Origin: Clitopilus passeckerianus
Lineage: Eukaryota > Basidiomycota > Agaricomycetes > Agaricales > Entolomataceae
Length of the DNA stretch: 64,000 nt
Assembly: GCA_944990035.1 (NCBI GenBank)
Contig: CALYLX010000146.1
Coordinates: 1,233,447 to 1,297,446, forward strand
Direction: 5' to 3'
Shown: positions 13,150 through 24,508 of the stretch, piece after piece
How the letters are laid out: each line of letters opens with the position of its first letter
How positions within the stretch are numbered: position 1 is the stretch's first letter
Notes under the pieces: generated by a model
Seen by the model: only the letters and a program-made list of their open reading frames with translations
Database searches by the model: none
What the model was told of the DNA's origin: nothing
Program-made: the position numbers and the translations under genes

Positions 13150-13879
13150 GATAGTATTTCAGTCAGAGCGCCAAGCTGCAGGTTGTCCTCAGAGATATAC
13201 AAGAGATAGAAGTTTGCTCTCTAAGAAGACTAACGAGACAGTCAAGCTAAAGTTCACGTGTATGCGGCTGCTTTAATCTTGAGAGAGACAATGAGTCGAG
13301 GTTGAGTCAATGGTGCGGTAAAGTAGTGGACATGCCACTGGACCATGGTCGACACCGTGATGGCCTGAAGGAGGCCGTGCAAGGCTGAAAGTGCGGTGAT
13401 GAGGTAAGCGAGATTGAACTTGGCTTGAATCTTGTCTGCCTCGGCTGGCTGCAAGATGGCCGGCTACCTCTAATTTGCTGCGACTCGAATGAAACATCTT
13501 CTGTATGAACATTTCTGTATCTCGTAGAGCTTTTGAACTTCCTGGGAGCTACCAACCTAATTCTCGTGACTGCTGGGTTGAACAGATGAAAGCTGCCGTG
13601 AATGTCGCTTGATCGGCCGAATCTCGGCGGACTCTCGAGGATTCAGCATCTATTGTCTTTGACTTCAAACCCGCATGACTAGAATAAAAGCTGAGCCTAC
13701 CCAAGAAGCCAATGCTCCCGCTGCGGTTGTCCCTGCCCCATCTCCAGCGGATGATGACGAAGGTACACTCGAGGTTGAAAGAGGTACGACATCCTGGTGA
13801 CCAAATCACTTGCAGGACCTTCCCTCATTCGCATCTTCCGGCGGTCAGAAAATAAGTTGGCGTGATACTCCAGGACCTC
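13150..13879. other. Intergenic, no recognised gene
   Basis: Overlapping short frames on the minus strand (13254-13809) show no family motif. The stretch probably holds the promoter of the ASCH gene near 13150-13250. Confidence 0.45.
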
Positions 13880-14621
13880 GATGGCATTAACTGGAGTCCA
13901 AAGCCGGCCAACTACTTGATATCTATCTTCGTTCCAAAAAAGAGACTGACGCCATGTCTCCTTGGACAGTCATTATTGTCACATATCTCAGAGCAAAAAG
14001 GGCGGATCCAGCACGTATACCCCACTTTATTCGTGTATTCATCTTTCTCATGAAGAACTTGTCGAAAGACACCCAAGACCCTAAGGTATCAACAAAGGAC
14101 GGGATACCAATTGTTGGCGCTGGTTTAATCCAGAAATACCCCCTCAATTCCCTGCAAAAAGACTTTATCTTTGTCACCCAAGCAACACACATCGTCAAAG
14201 AACTCAAAGACGAGACGAAGGCTGACATTCGCCTGAAGCTAGCACCCGGCCTGGTAGGTTGGCAAAACGGTGTTATTAGCCTCATTATCAATCTCTTTGA
14301 AGCGAAGATAGTGAAATCAGGAATATACTCCATTCCATAAAAGATATCCTCGGTGAAGAGGACAACCCGACTCCCAAGGCCATCGAAACCATATGCCGGA
14401 TCTACAAGGCGTGTGGGAAGGAGCCAGATAAGAAGGCCGAAGCGAAGGAGGAGCTCGACGCCCAATTTATTACCATGAAGGCGATGACAGAGAATACAGA
14501 GATACCAATTCGGCTGCGCCTGATGCTGAAGGTAAATTAAATCATAATCCTCTCTTACGTATGAGTGATCCTCGTCCATAAACAGAACACAATCGATCTT
14601 CGAGCACGAGACTGGGCGTAG
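13880..14621 (+). pseudogene. Decayed eIF4G MIF4G-domain copy
   Basis: The 13954-14340 frame contains DPKVSTKDGIPIVGAGLIQK followed by YPLNSLQKDF, which aligns by eye with the RNAEGKPIxGGxLFRKYLLNRCQxDF part of the eIF4G middle domain. A later part reads KDILGEEDNPTPKAIETICR, then LRLMLK, and after an intron at 14534-14584 (GTAAAT...AACAG) NTIDLRARDW. That corresponds to the KLLGNxENPxxxEIExLC and MLQDVIDLRxRxW motifs. The two parts are one frame apart near 14333 and a TAG ends the reading frame directly after the DW motif. No start or N-terminal eIF4E-binding region is visible. True eIF4G is a scaffold of more than 1,000 residues binding eIF4A. This is therefore a partial retro- or segmental duplicate that has decayed, not the functional gene. 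Confidence 0.72.
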
Positions 14622-14877
14622 TTCTCAGGCATGAGTTAGGGAAAGGAGAGACCATCTTCATATTCAATAGATAGCAGAGCTTGACTGTTCGCTCAATGGA
14701 ATTTCCAGCGAGTTAAATTCGATGACATGGCCCGGGATAGAAACCCAAAGATTACGATGCGGTGAGGCTGTCAGTTGACCGGATCGTTGACCGATTCAAA
14801 TTGCTAATAATAGCCGGCTGATATTTCTGCATAAAGATCCACCATGGATAGTGTTCTCGAACTTCAACATTTTTACC

Positions 14878-16019
14878 ATGTCTCTCTGCAACGACTGTGT
14901 TCTCGGTAAGACTATACCCCGTCCTCTCTCCCTTCAAAAAATCTTGAGTACTCCTTCTTGCAGGTATCATTCACGAAGGCGAAGCTCAATGTGAAAGATT
15001 CTTCCTTTTCGACGATACAAACTCTTACTTTATCCACTGCAGGTCAATGGGAAGAGGTTGGCGGTGTGCAGTCATATGTAGCAACCCCAGCTGGGGAGTT
15101 CTCGGCCAACAAGGTTGTATTAGTCCTGACCGATGTCTTTGGACCCCAACTCATCAACAATCAAGTCAGTCAAAGACCTCATAACTCTTGAAAGCCTCAC
15201 TCATTCTCGACTGTTTCAGCTTCTCGCGGATAGCTTTGCTAAGAATGGCTTCAAAGTGTGTATACATACCTATCTATGTGGTCCCAAGACTGAAAGATTG
15301 CCTCGAAGACCATCGTTCCCGATTACTTCAACGGGGATCATCTCCCAGACAGTGCATTGGCTCCAGGGGTAAATTGTATTTATCGGATTCTCTAGCGACC
15401 TTCATTGATCGTTTTACTAGTAATACTACTACAGAGCATATTCAATCGTGAAGAATGGTTCGCGAAACACGGATCTGCACAAACCCGCCCTCCTCTGGAT
15501 AAGGTGATCAACGCTTTAAAAGAGCAAGGTGTAACTGATTTTGCTGCTACCGGGTATTGCTTTGGAGGTATAAGTGGTCGAGTCCTGTTACGGTGGTATT
15601 TCATTCTAATGCCCAATTTAAAATAGGTCGATATGTCTTCGATCTAGCTTTCGAGAACGTCATCAAAGTTTCGGTAGTCGCACATCCTTCCCGCTTGGAA
15701 ATCCCTTGAGGTACGCGTTTTCCAGAATCCCTCATACTTATACCCTAATACTGACGCTCTTTGCGAATATAAATATCTCAGAATCTCGAAGGCGCCACTT
15801 CTCATAAACAGCTGCGAAGTCGATAAACCTTTCCCGGAAGAGGCTTGTAAGGCAGCCGACTCGATCCTGGGTGCCTTCCACCCCGGCTACAAGCGTGTCC
15901 ATTTTGATGGTTGCACACATGGGTTCGCCATGAGAGGTGATCTCAGTAACCCGAAAGTGAAGGCCGGGAAGGAAGGAGCATTTAACGAGACTGTGGCGTG
16001 GTTCAAGAAGTACTTATGA
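14878..16019 (+). CDS. Dienelactone hydrolase family protein, reading frame interrupted
   Basis: The gene starts at ATG 14878 (MSLCNDCVLGIIHEGEA) and splices through about seven short introns to a stop at 16017-16019. Family landmarks are VLVLTDVFGPQLINNQ, IVPDYFNGD, the nucleophile elbow GYCFGG with the catalytic Cys, the aspartate-bearing APLLINSCEVD segment and the catalytic His in FDGCTHGFAMRGD. These alpha/beta-hydrolases open lactone rings in aromatic or carboxymethylene-butenolide breakdown, usually in the cytosol. After HPSRLEIP the frame meets TGA at 15707-15709, just before the GT donor at 15711. The next exon enters in a phase that does not fit, and the usual EDLEKY-like link is missing. 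A one-base error or mutation near 15703-15709 would explain this. Otherwise the gene is newly dead. Confidence 0.8.
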
Positions 16020-16163
16020 GCTAAGCTAATGTACGGTTGTAAATCGGAATATCTATTGCGCAACAAGATAGGGTGCTATTCCTCTAATAGTCTAATAGGT
16101 CACAACGGGGCGATGCCTGATCGTCCTTCAAGGTAATTTAGCTGCTTATGTGCGGGCGAGTAT

Positions 16164-16483
16164 TCAAGATGCAGTGGTGGTGGGCATCGTATAGCAATTC
16201 TGCAACGCGGTAGAAATAAGAACAGGTGTAGCCCAGTAGCGGAATCGTTAGTACTTACGCCATAAGCGGCCGTTGGGTCACGAACGCATTTCATAGTAGC
16301 GCAACAATCGGCATCCGCCATGCAAGGTAAGTACAGTGCATTGCATCGAGGAGAGGCTATTGGAGATCATTAGAACGCCATATAGACAGTATGATGAGCA
16401 CACCCACCGGCCGATACCCCTAAGACTAGAAGGCAGTTAAGGAGAAGGGCCTTGGCAAAAAACGAGGTGGCAGCGAGCTTCAT
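16164..16483 (-). CDS. Small secreted protein with knottin-type six-cysteine framework
   Basis: Three exons (16483-16408, 16356-16259, 16199-16164) join in phase to give 69 residues. Residues 1 to about 25 are a signal peptide (MKLAATSFFAKALLLN followed by CLLVLGVSA). The mature part has exactly six cysteines spaced C-x6-C-x5-CC-x4-C-x10-C, which fits the inhibitor-cystine-knot consensus. Both introns have good GTRNGT donors and YAG acceptors, and the sixth Cys lies in the short last exon. A TATATAAA box lies about 70 nt upstream. Knottin frameworks occur in protease inhibitors, ion-channel modulators and fungal effectors or antimicrobials. Which applies cannot be told, and no toxicity is implied. 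It was missed as an ORF because each exon is under 100 nt. Confidence 0.72.
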
Positions 16484-16550
16484 GATTATAGTGGTTGTGA
16501 GAGGACAAGGTCAGATAACCTGGGTTGAGGATTTGAGAATTGTAGTGAAC

Positions 16551-16558
16551 TTTATATA
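16551..16558 (-). promoter_or_regulatory. TATA box of the knottin-type gene
   Basis: TATATAAA on the minus strand, about 68 nt before the ATG at 16483, with a pyrimidine-rich leader between. It suggests a strongly or conditionally expressed gene. Confidence 0.55.
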
Positions 16559-17636
16559 CGCGAAGGATTGCTTACGAGAACGCTAAGTACTGAGTAACAA
16601 GAAAATATTGAGGGGAGCAAAGTAAAGCGGTCTACGCCCCTTGATTGACAGATAATGACACGGAGAATCATACCTGAAATTTGGTGAGAAGGAATGGGTG
16701 CTGTCTCTGAACGGAGATGCCAGTCCTTTGAGGTGTTTGTGTAGCCGCAGCCTAGTCCATCTATTTATCCAATCCCTCTACAAAAGCCAGATACTCTTCC
16801 CTTTTACATTATTGGGGGAAAGAGGGGTCAACCGCAGATACCACACAGTGCCAATGTTCCTCGAGTATAGTATCAAAGGAGTTACGGTATCATGATTGCA
16901 AGGCGACTACAAGAGTAAAAATGTTCGAAGGATCTATTGATTTACGAAATCGGCAAGCGGCGCCAGACAGGCCCTTCCCACAGCAGGCTGTCGGATGTCG
17001 CCTTCAGTCAAGGCAAAGCTTCGTACGACGTCGGCGAACACAGTCTTGTCAAGAGTGAAGGTGATAGACCGCAGAAGAATTCAAGACATCTGAGCCCAAC
17101 ATGTCTGCATTCAGACGTTCACCCAACGCCTCGGAGGAAAGGCTCTTCGTAGAGAACGGCAGAACTTTATCCGGGCCTCGGAGCCAGCACTTTCCAGCCT
17201 ACATGAGACGATTTGACACCACAATCGATGTTTGGAAGCGACGTAGGGAGATATTCTGATCGGGTTGCGGAGGGGTGTGAAGCCCAAAATTTCGAGTGAG
17301 TCGATTCCGCGTGGAATAGCAAATTGAGGGTTGCTTTGAGGCACAGCAAGGTCGATAATAAATAAACGCCTGCGACGTCGGCGCAGAAGCCTGTGTTTAC
17401 GAGTATGGCTCGAAGTAACTAGTGTTTCTGATTGAGGAGATGTCGGCGTTGTCGGTCCGGGTTCTCGCTTCTTCATTCTGTGGTCTGGCTGCCTGATCGG
17501 CTGACCAGGACGCGTCTCGTCTTACAGCCTGGCAAACCCTCGGGAACCCAACTTTAGTTCGTTGACACGTTAAACGGAACTCGTATTTCTCATTATGGGG
17601 AGGGCGATGTAGTCTCAGCATTGTAGTATTTACCTG
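16559..17636. other. Intergenic, no recognised gene
   Basis: The minus frame 17111-17476 is arginine-rich and lacks family motifs. Other frames are short. I see no gene I can support. Confidence 0.45.
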
Positions 17637-19533
17637 CTACCCTGGACGACGACTCCAACCCTGCCAGTCAAATGATGCACGACGTTTTTCGACGAGTTCC
17701 TTGGAGCCGATACTGACTCCAGCCTCTGAGCTTTGCTTCTTAATTCGCTTTCGGGGTACATCAACGTCTACCTTCGAGCTGGCTTTCACCGTGGTAGCCA
17801 CTGGTCGAAACCCTGAAGGTGACGGATTGGCGGTAACCATCGACTCGGATGAGATATGAGCTTGCTTCATGGGCTTCGGTCGTTTTGGAGGCCCATTCGG
17901 GAAAGCGGGGACTTCAATGGATGATATCGGTTTGAACCCTTTGGAGGCCGTACTGCTTGATGTTGAAACGGGACTCTTTCGTTCGTGGACGGCCTGGATT
18001 TCGGGACACTTTGTCAAGGAGGAGTCCAGGCTGTGGCGTTTGAAGGGGTTTCTCGAAGCTCTGGGTCTGGTGCTGCTGCTGGAGGAGGTAGTTTGAACAT
18101 TTCGCCGCCCGACGCTCTCGCGTAGGCTATTTATGCGCGTCTGGGAAAGCCCCGCGAATGTGCTTCGGCCTCCCCTATCAATTGAGGCAGTGCCGAACGA
18201 AGCATCACGGCCGATACTACCCAAGGATCCTTGTTGCCTGGAGCGCTTCTCGTTGAGGAGTCTTGTACAGTGCTCTTCAAGAAACGATTCAGGGGGCGGT
18301 GGCCTATAGAGGGCCATGTAGGGGGCGTTGGTGGAAAAGGTGACATCGAAGCCTGATGTGTTTGCACCAGGATAGTGCTTCTTCGCATGGTAGGTGTTAT
18401 AGGTACCAGTGGGTCCTGTGGCGCCGGCTGAAGTAAGACTTGAGGCCGAAATCGAGGTATAGAAGCTCCGTGGGTCGATTCCTAGCTGATCAATGTCTGA
18501 CGGGAGACCTGATCCTCGTGCAGGCAGTTCATCCGAAGGTATAGTGGCTGCGATGATCTATCGCCAATGTTAGTAGAAGACTCAGCCAACATACGAGTTA
18601 GCCCACCTTTGACGCTGTCGACAGCGGATTTTCAATGAAAGTCCAAGCAGTAGCTGTTCGGGTCTTCGGCCTGGGATTTTTGAGGGGGTGGTTTAGAGAC
18701 CTTATGGAAAGCTTGGCTACGGTTTGAGCAGCAAAGGTTTCGGCGCTGGACGCCATCAGGGCATCGAGGGAAGAGGCCAGAGGTGAAGGGAAGAAGAAGA
18801 TTGATTGCATGCCAGTGCTGGGGCGAAAAGGGATCTTATTCGATTGTCGACAGTTGGTACCTTGAAGATCCAATACGGAAAGCAGGGGAAACCGAATGAT
18901 GTGCGCGTATGCTTCATTGGTAAGGTTTCTACAGTTACGCAGGCGTAATATACGTAGCTTCCAGAGGCCACGTCGTTCAGAGGTCTCATCAACCCATAAC
19001 AGGCCATCGGCGAGGGTCTTGATCCCATAGGCAGTTAGGGTGGTGGAGCTAGCATCCAACGCAACGAGGGAGTGAAGCGCGCTGAGAGTGGAGGCGGTTT
19101 CATCGGAGAAGTGGGTACAGCTTGGAACGTCCAACAATGTAACCAGAGCGAATCGTGGAGAGCTCGGAATTCGTTGCAATAATGGCACATTCTGGTCTGA
19201 AAGAGGCAGTTCGTATTCTAACCAGTCTTCTGGTAAATCATCGTAGAGCTGAGTAATGGTCGCCCATAAACGCGGATCCACTGGTAGTTTGAGATTTAGG
19301 ATGTCGGACCTGTCCGGGAGATAACGCAGCCGGAAGTCGAATTGGTCTAATTGGTCGTAATATGCTATGAGGCGGCTGAGGCATATCCATGAGAGGGAAG
19401 GAACAGCGCTCTGGGTATATTCTGGTTGTTGGTATAATGGTGGATTCGCTGGAGGGGCGAGGACCCGTTTTTGAATCTGTACGCCATTGTCGTCGACGTC
19501 TTCATCGTGTGTGCCACGAAACAGAATAATCAT
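17637..19533 (-). CDS. Leucine-rich-repeat-like hypothetical protein with basic tail
   Basis: Exon 1 (19533-18597) starts at ATG 19533 and exon 2 (about 18557-17637) follows a 40-nt intron (GTGGGC...GATAG), in phase, giving about 615 residues. The N-terminal half carries LRR-like stretches: FALVTLLDVPSCTHFSD, LHSLVALDASSTTLTAYGIK and LWKLRILRLRNCRNLTNEAY, then LLSVLDLQGTNCRQ. They resemble the Leu/Cys-rich repeats of F-box partner proteins, but I see no F-box. The C-terminal half is Ser/Pro/Lys-rich and disordered, with a possible nuclear localisation signal (PRKRIKKQSS). The function is unknown; a protein-interaction role is likely. No frame breaks were seen. Confidence 0.75.
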
Positions 19534-19933
19534 TGCGTGACGCGACGCGTTCGTGACCGTGACTCTGGACTACAAGTTCCACGTGATTGACGCGTTCCAT
19601 TTTGCGCAGCAGGGCGAACTGATTGGCCACGGTTCTGTTCCCCAACTGCTACCCGTTGGGCCCAATGGAAATTGAATGTATCGCTGTGCAATCCGATATC
19701 TTCATTGGTATTACAACCAAACGTTAATCCTTCCGAACTCAGGACATGTGCTTCCTTACGTGCTGAGAACTGCCAGCGGAGCCCCGACCTTGCGCAACAG
19801 GTTGACGTTTCTTCACGCTGTCCGAAGGCAAATAATGTTTACATTGGTTTTGAATGTAAGGTAGTAAATTATTATATTGTACAGAAATGTGCGTTAGGTA
19901 TTCGGTTTGGTTTATTCTGGTCTAAGCCCTATA
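19534..19933. other. Intergenic; shared 5'/3' spacer
   Basis: This spacer holds the promoter of the LRR-like gene (right of 19533) and the 3' end of the F-box gene. No coding signal was recognised. Confidence 0.45.
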
Positions 19934-21245
19934 CTACATACCAGCATCGATAGAGACACTGAGGGTATGTCGAGCATGTTCATTGTGGAGCCTACCCGAG
20001 ATAAGGTTTTGCAACTCCTCTGAGTCTTCGACATCTTCATCGGCATCGAGCAGACAGACTTGAACGCGAACTTCATTTAGTGCTGGAAACTGCTCCGGTG
20101 TGAGAACTCGTCTGAGAGCTTCCCAGCTCTCGTGATATAACAGAGAGGTTTGTGCCTCCTCGGGCTCGGAGAAGTACACAGTAAAGTGGAGCACGTTGAG
20201 CTCGGACTCTGGAGGAGATGTTTGAAGGAGCGAGATGAGGCCTTCAAAATAGTCGTCGTCTTGTAGTGTCTCGATAGCCGAAACTTCGAACGTGAGCCAA
20301 TATAAACGTTCAAACTCTGCTAGGTCGAGTGGTATCACACTAAATGCAGGGGCTACAAGGAGGTCAGCATGAATACTTATAAGAAGATTGCATAGACTCA
20401 CGAAGGTCAATCCTCAACGAATACTCCCAATGAAGGTACTTCAATGACTTTCGCGCAGCGCGAATGATGTTGCAAACTGCATCCGCCTCCTCGAACGTCT
20501 GGGGCCCGACATGAATCGCCTCGAGAGCTGGGAACGCGAGGCCGGTGCTCCAGACTGATGGATTTGGACAGAGAACTGGTATGAGGGTATTGATACTCTT
20601 GAGAGTGACGTCCTCAATCTGTACCCAATTCAGGGATCTTGTATCAACTTCCTGCACGGGAACGTCAGGATCGTCGTCTGCGAAGATATCCACTCCAATT
20701 AGGCAGAGTTCTTCCAACCGTCGGAGCGCCGTACAGCAGGACTTCGGAAACGATCGCAGTCCGGACAGGCCGAGATACTTCATTGAAGGCGACAGAATAA
20801 GTCCTATGAGGGACTGTTTGAGGGGAAGGGGGAATGATGACCAGTATAAGTCGGTCTCGAGGGTAAACCGCTGTAGTTCTGCTCTTGCCAGAATGTGAAG
20901 GGTGTGAAGGAAGGTAGGGTCGTCCCGGATCCAGGACGACCGCTCATTCTCTGGTGGATCATCCTCGCCCGAAATATCACGCACAAGGAACTCTCGCACG
21001 TAGTGGGCGATGTGAGGCCGCTGAGAGATGACGGCGTAGAAGCGGGAGTGGAGCCTTCTTGACCTAGCATCGTCTTCGGTGGCGGTGAGCTCAACTGTTT
21101 CAAAGATACATTTTTGCACCTCCGGCACGAACGCCTTGCAGACGAGGGCGAGGGATTGGAGTGTGGAATCATCGAGGGCACATCGATCAATTATAAGGTC
21201 CAGGGTATCTTGGTGTAGGCGGGGCTGGATTCTGTGTGCGGACAT
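19934..21245 (-). CDS. F-box protein
   Basis: It starts at ATG 21245. One intron (about 20402-20354, GTGAGT...TGTAG) joins the two exons in phase, giving about 420 residues. Residues 8-55 form the F-box: LHQDTLDLIIDRCALDD, then LQSLALVCKAFVPEVQK, with the typical LALVCKxF core. The rest is weakly LRR-like (LGLSGLRSFPKSC, RRLEELCLIGVDIF) and ends in acidic stretches. F-box proteins dock on Skp1 in SCF ubiquitin ligases and pick substrates through the C-terminal part. This is one member of the large, fast-evolving mushroom F-box family, and the substrate is unknown. Confidence 0.85.
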
Positions 21246-22464
21246 GGATGTGTAGGTAGGTGGTTCGTCGATGCAGACCTATCAAGTCCATTTCGAGTAT
21301 ATGAGCGAATGCTGATAGATACGAATCCGGCGAAACGTGGTTCATGGCGAAAGCCGGTGAATTAAGGCGGGGGCCCAACATGCACAAACGAACTACCTCA
21401 AGGCCTCAAGGCAGATTTATAGTTGCCTTAATTGTAGCGAACGCCGATCCCTCCACACTATCGGATTACGGGTAAACGATTGGTTCGGCACAGATGCAGA
21501 TAACAGTCCTGTAACACGAGCAATCAGATCTCGGACGTCATGAGAATGTGCCAGGTTAAAAAAAGTCGTGTGCTGGACACGCTGTTGGGCTTCCCTGCTT
21601 TAAGATATGGATTTTCTGAAGTTGATATCGACAGAAGGTTCCGCGGGTAGAAAAGTGCCTAGAGGTGGGTCAAACTTGTGGACAGATGCGGTCGAAGTTC
21701 ACATGTCGCCCAATGGAACGAAGGGCAATCGAGGACAATGAGGGTTGGATTTGTGACAATATTTTTCGACCCGGAGTCGCGTGGATAGTCGCAGACTCCC
21801 GACTATACTCGTACTTGATTATACTAGAACATAAGAGGTCCATCTGCCTAGATACCAACCACATAACCATGATGTTTCTTTCACTTTCAGATGTGAACAA
21901 GAACCCTTCGATCTCCAGACCTCAATCGTTGCACGCGAAGATTGCATGACCCTGAAAGTGACATGGAGGCAATACTTCCGTGATCCGGAGCTTCTGAATG
22001 ATTGTTCAGCGGTCCAGGTCCTGAAAAACGACTCGGATCGGGCTCGGTTGTTGCGGAGAATGATTAGAGTGTCAACTGGCAGACGGGGAGATGCCGGCCT
22101 GTGAGTTTCATGGTCCCAGGAAGACATGGACCAAGTGGCCACAGTAAAGGTACATCAGGGTTTTCTGAACAAACTTCTGAGAATCGTCGGATGCATGTTC
22201 GCGGACTAGAATTAGCCCTGCCTTTGTGGGTGTGTATAGACATTCCTCGAAGAAACCGTGATAGCCGTTTAAACCTTGTCCACAACTGGTTTGGCTTGAA
22301 GATGACGAAGGGAGTTCGTTCCTGTAAAATCGTACAGCCCCAGGATCGCCACCGCCACAGTTGATGTATTTGGTCGTGATGGAACGGAATGCCTACACAC
22401 TTCAAACCAATCAAAAGCAAATACTTCCATGATCTGAAAATTTCCCCCATCCTCACTCATAATC
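21246..22464. other. Intergenic, no recognised gene
   Basis: Overlapping frames of 60-130 codons occur on both strands (for example 22064-22456 minus). None has motifs or clear splice sites. The right end holds the Bud20-like promoter. Confidence 0.45.
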
Positions 22465-23002
22465 ATGGGTCGTCTGCGCCGTTCAAGAGCTCATCATGCT
22501 CGTCGAGACGTGCACCGTGCTGCGAGAACGAGGGTATGTCTTCGATGGCCGTTACCAGGTAGAAGTGCTGATTTTGGAGGACAGGTTCGAGGGCGCGATC
22601 TGGATATGATTCAACTCATCGACTTGTCTCCCAAGGTGGGCTATTCGGCAGCCAAGGAGCATCTGCGTTGCTGACTTTTTCATGGCAGAATCGAGCAGCT
22701 TTAGAATCTCAGCCTCTAGATCTCGAGAAGCCAGGACTGGCACAGCACTACTGCGTTGAATGCGCGAAGTGAGTGTACCAGATTCTTCTCGCACCGTCAT
22801 GCTCATTTGGCTCCCCAGATACTATGAAACCGATGCTGCTCTGAAATCTCACTGGAGAAGCAAAGTACACAAGCGCCGATGCAAGCAGCTCAGGGAGCCG
22901 GCATACACAATCGAGGAAGCGGAGCGAGCGGCTGGGCTAGGCAGGGAAAACAAGAGGCCCACAACGACGCCTATGGTCACGGAGTCTGTAGAGATGGCAT
23001 AA
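22465..23002 (+). CDS. BUD20: Bud20/ZNF593-type zinc-finger ribosome-biogenesis factor
   Basis: It starts at ATG 22465 ([20 protein letters not shown]), a very conserved basic N-terminus of this family. Three introns follow: after RTR (GTATGT), after DLSPK (GTGGGC) and inside the finger after VECAK (GTGAGT). The spliced product has about 125 residues. The C2H2 finger is [17 protein letters not shown], with the second His in KVHKRR (long His-His spacing, JAZ/ZnF-U1 type), followed by the family tail [19 protein letters not shown]. Bud20 is a shuttling factor that joins pre-60S particles and assists their nuclear export. The frame is intact and the length is normal for the family. Confidence 0.93.
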
Positions 23003-23527
23003 TGGTAAATGTCTTCCTCCGCCTCTCCTTACTTGTTGCTAACGTCTGCCTCCCTTAGCCGAAGGTCTTTAAAGTCGATGCGTGATTGCATAGCACCTAA
23101 CACGCAGGAAAGTGTCCAATGAACAGTCATAACTCTTTCCACGCGGATTCTACGACCACCAACCATACATGTACCTTGAGCAACGTTACGCTCACCTGTA
23201 GCCTTTGGACTTGCAGTATGGCTTCAGGGTACGGCCCTCGGAGGCGATCTGAGTCGGCTTCACAGTCAAGCATCCATTGTACAGATTACTCAATATCAGC
23301 CATGTATCCATAGTGTGCATATCATCGTGCTTCCCTGGGAAGGTTTAGGAATCGCAGTGTTCGGAGGCATTTTGTATTATTATGAGATATCCATCCTAAA
23401 GTAGAGTACCCGAAATATGATATGTATAACCCTATAAAAGATAACCGTATATATTGAAAGAAATGTGCGAGCGGGGTATATTGAAGAGGTATAATGACTA
23501 CAATAGTCCAATGGATTCTGAGCAGAA
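23003..23527. other. 3' spacer between convergent genes
   Basis: It contains AT-rich sequence near 23390-23460 that probably includes the polyadenylation regions of both neighbours. No gene was recognised. Confidence 0.45.
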
Positions 23528-24508
23528 TCATCGAGTGTGCATCTTCATGTTCTCCCAATCCATGTATGGCGCCATCCTCGTCAACCCGACTAACCTCTTC
23601 TTCTTTCCGAAGTAATCGATCCTTTTGATCCCCTTGGCTCGCTCCGCCTCCTGCTCGTGGTACGACCCTGCTGAGCTGCATCGAGCTCTATACGCCTGGC
23701 CCACTGCCTCCCTCTCTCGCGTGTTGAGGGCGTCATAATCGGCTTGCCTGATAGGGAGGTGAAGGAATTGATGAATAGAAAGGAGAATATCGGCGAGGGA
23801 GATGGGGCGTTGGGGGTTGGGGTAAGGACTGGCAGCTGGACCGAAGAGTCCTGAATGTGCGGAATATGCATCAAAGGTCAGCTCGATGGGCCACTGAGGG
23901 ATTTCATCCGAAACGATCCGAAGCTTGTAGATGGATGGATAGGTCGCGGGCTGCTCGAGCTCATCCCGCGGTAGCTCAAGGGCCTGACCCCCACCGTACA
24001 GCCGTAGGGGAGAGAACCTGGTCTTCGAGATGTCGAAATCGAAGTCAAATCGGGGCGACTCGGCATTTATCCAAGGGTTGATATGAAGTTGCTTGTGATC
24101 GGCCGTGTAGTGCATAGGTGCTTTGGCTGTCCCAGCATTGAAAGAATGGCGGCGAACGTGTCCGCTATCCGTATTGACTGCTTGAAGCCATGGACCGTTG
24201 TTCAAAGAAGGTCTACGCTCCCTCATCGGCGTCGCAACGTTCCCCAAGGACACATAATCACCACTGTACCTCCCACTTCCACCATCTCCACCAGTTGGAA
24301 AAGGAAGGCCCGCCGGAGCACTTGAGGGTGAAGGCAGATACGGAGATACAGGCGGAAGGGGCGAATGTCGAGCCCATGGAGAAGAATTATAAAGCGTGAG
24401 GTTTGGCACAAATGGTGTGCCGGGTTGAGGTGGACAGTAGTAATACGTTTGATACCAACCAGGATACGAGTACGGTGTAGGTGGGTATGGGCTGTATGGG
24501 TATGCCAT
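23528..24508 (-). CDS. DUF6699-like hypothetical protein
   Basis: A single-exon gene of 326 residues from ATG 24508. The first 60 residues are Pro/Tyr-rich (MAYPYSPYPPTPYSYPGWYQ). The middle is a Ser/Pro linker. The conserved domain, from about residue 140, begins INPWINAESPRFDFDFD and continues with WPIELTFDAYSAH, then ISLADILLSIHQFLHLPI and YDALNTREREAV. This order (LxxNPWI, WPI, ISVxDVLxxIHxxLxxPI) is that of the fungal DUF6699 family as I remember it. The biochemical role is unknown. An intact long ORF with strong composition bias in the N-terminus only. Confidence 0.75.
   Translation of the reverse strand: MAYPYSPYPPTPYSYPGWYQTYYYCPPQPGTPFVPNLTLYNSSPWARHSPLPPVSPYLPSPSSAPAGLPFPTGGDGGSGRYSGDYVSLGNVATPMRERRPSLNNGPWLQAVNTDSGHVRRHSFNAGTAKAPMHYTADHKQLHINPWINAESPRFDFDFDISKTRFSPLRLYGGGQALELPRDELEQPATYPSIYKLRIVSDEIPQWPIELTFDAYSAHSGLFGPAASPYPNPQRPISLADILLSIHQFLHLPIRQADYDALNTREREAVGQAYRARCSSAGSYHEQEAERAKGIKRIDYFGKKKRLVGLTRMAPYMDWENMKMHTR

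Noticed and set aside
13923..14579. 218-codon minus-strand ORF
   Set aside because: The plus strand in this stretch carries recognisable MIF4G motifs. The minus frame has none and is a shadow of that relic.
16164..16483. Hydrophobin
   Set aside because: There are six cysteines with one CC pair, not the eight cysteines with two CC pairs of hydrophobins.
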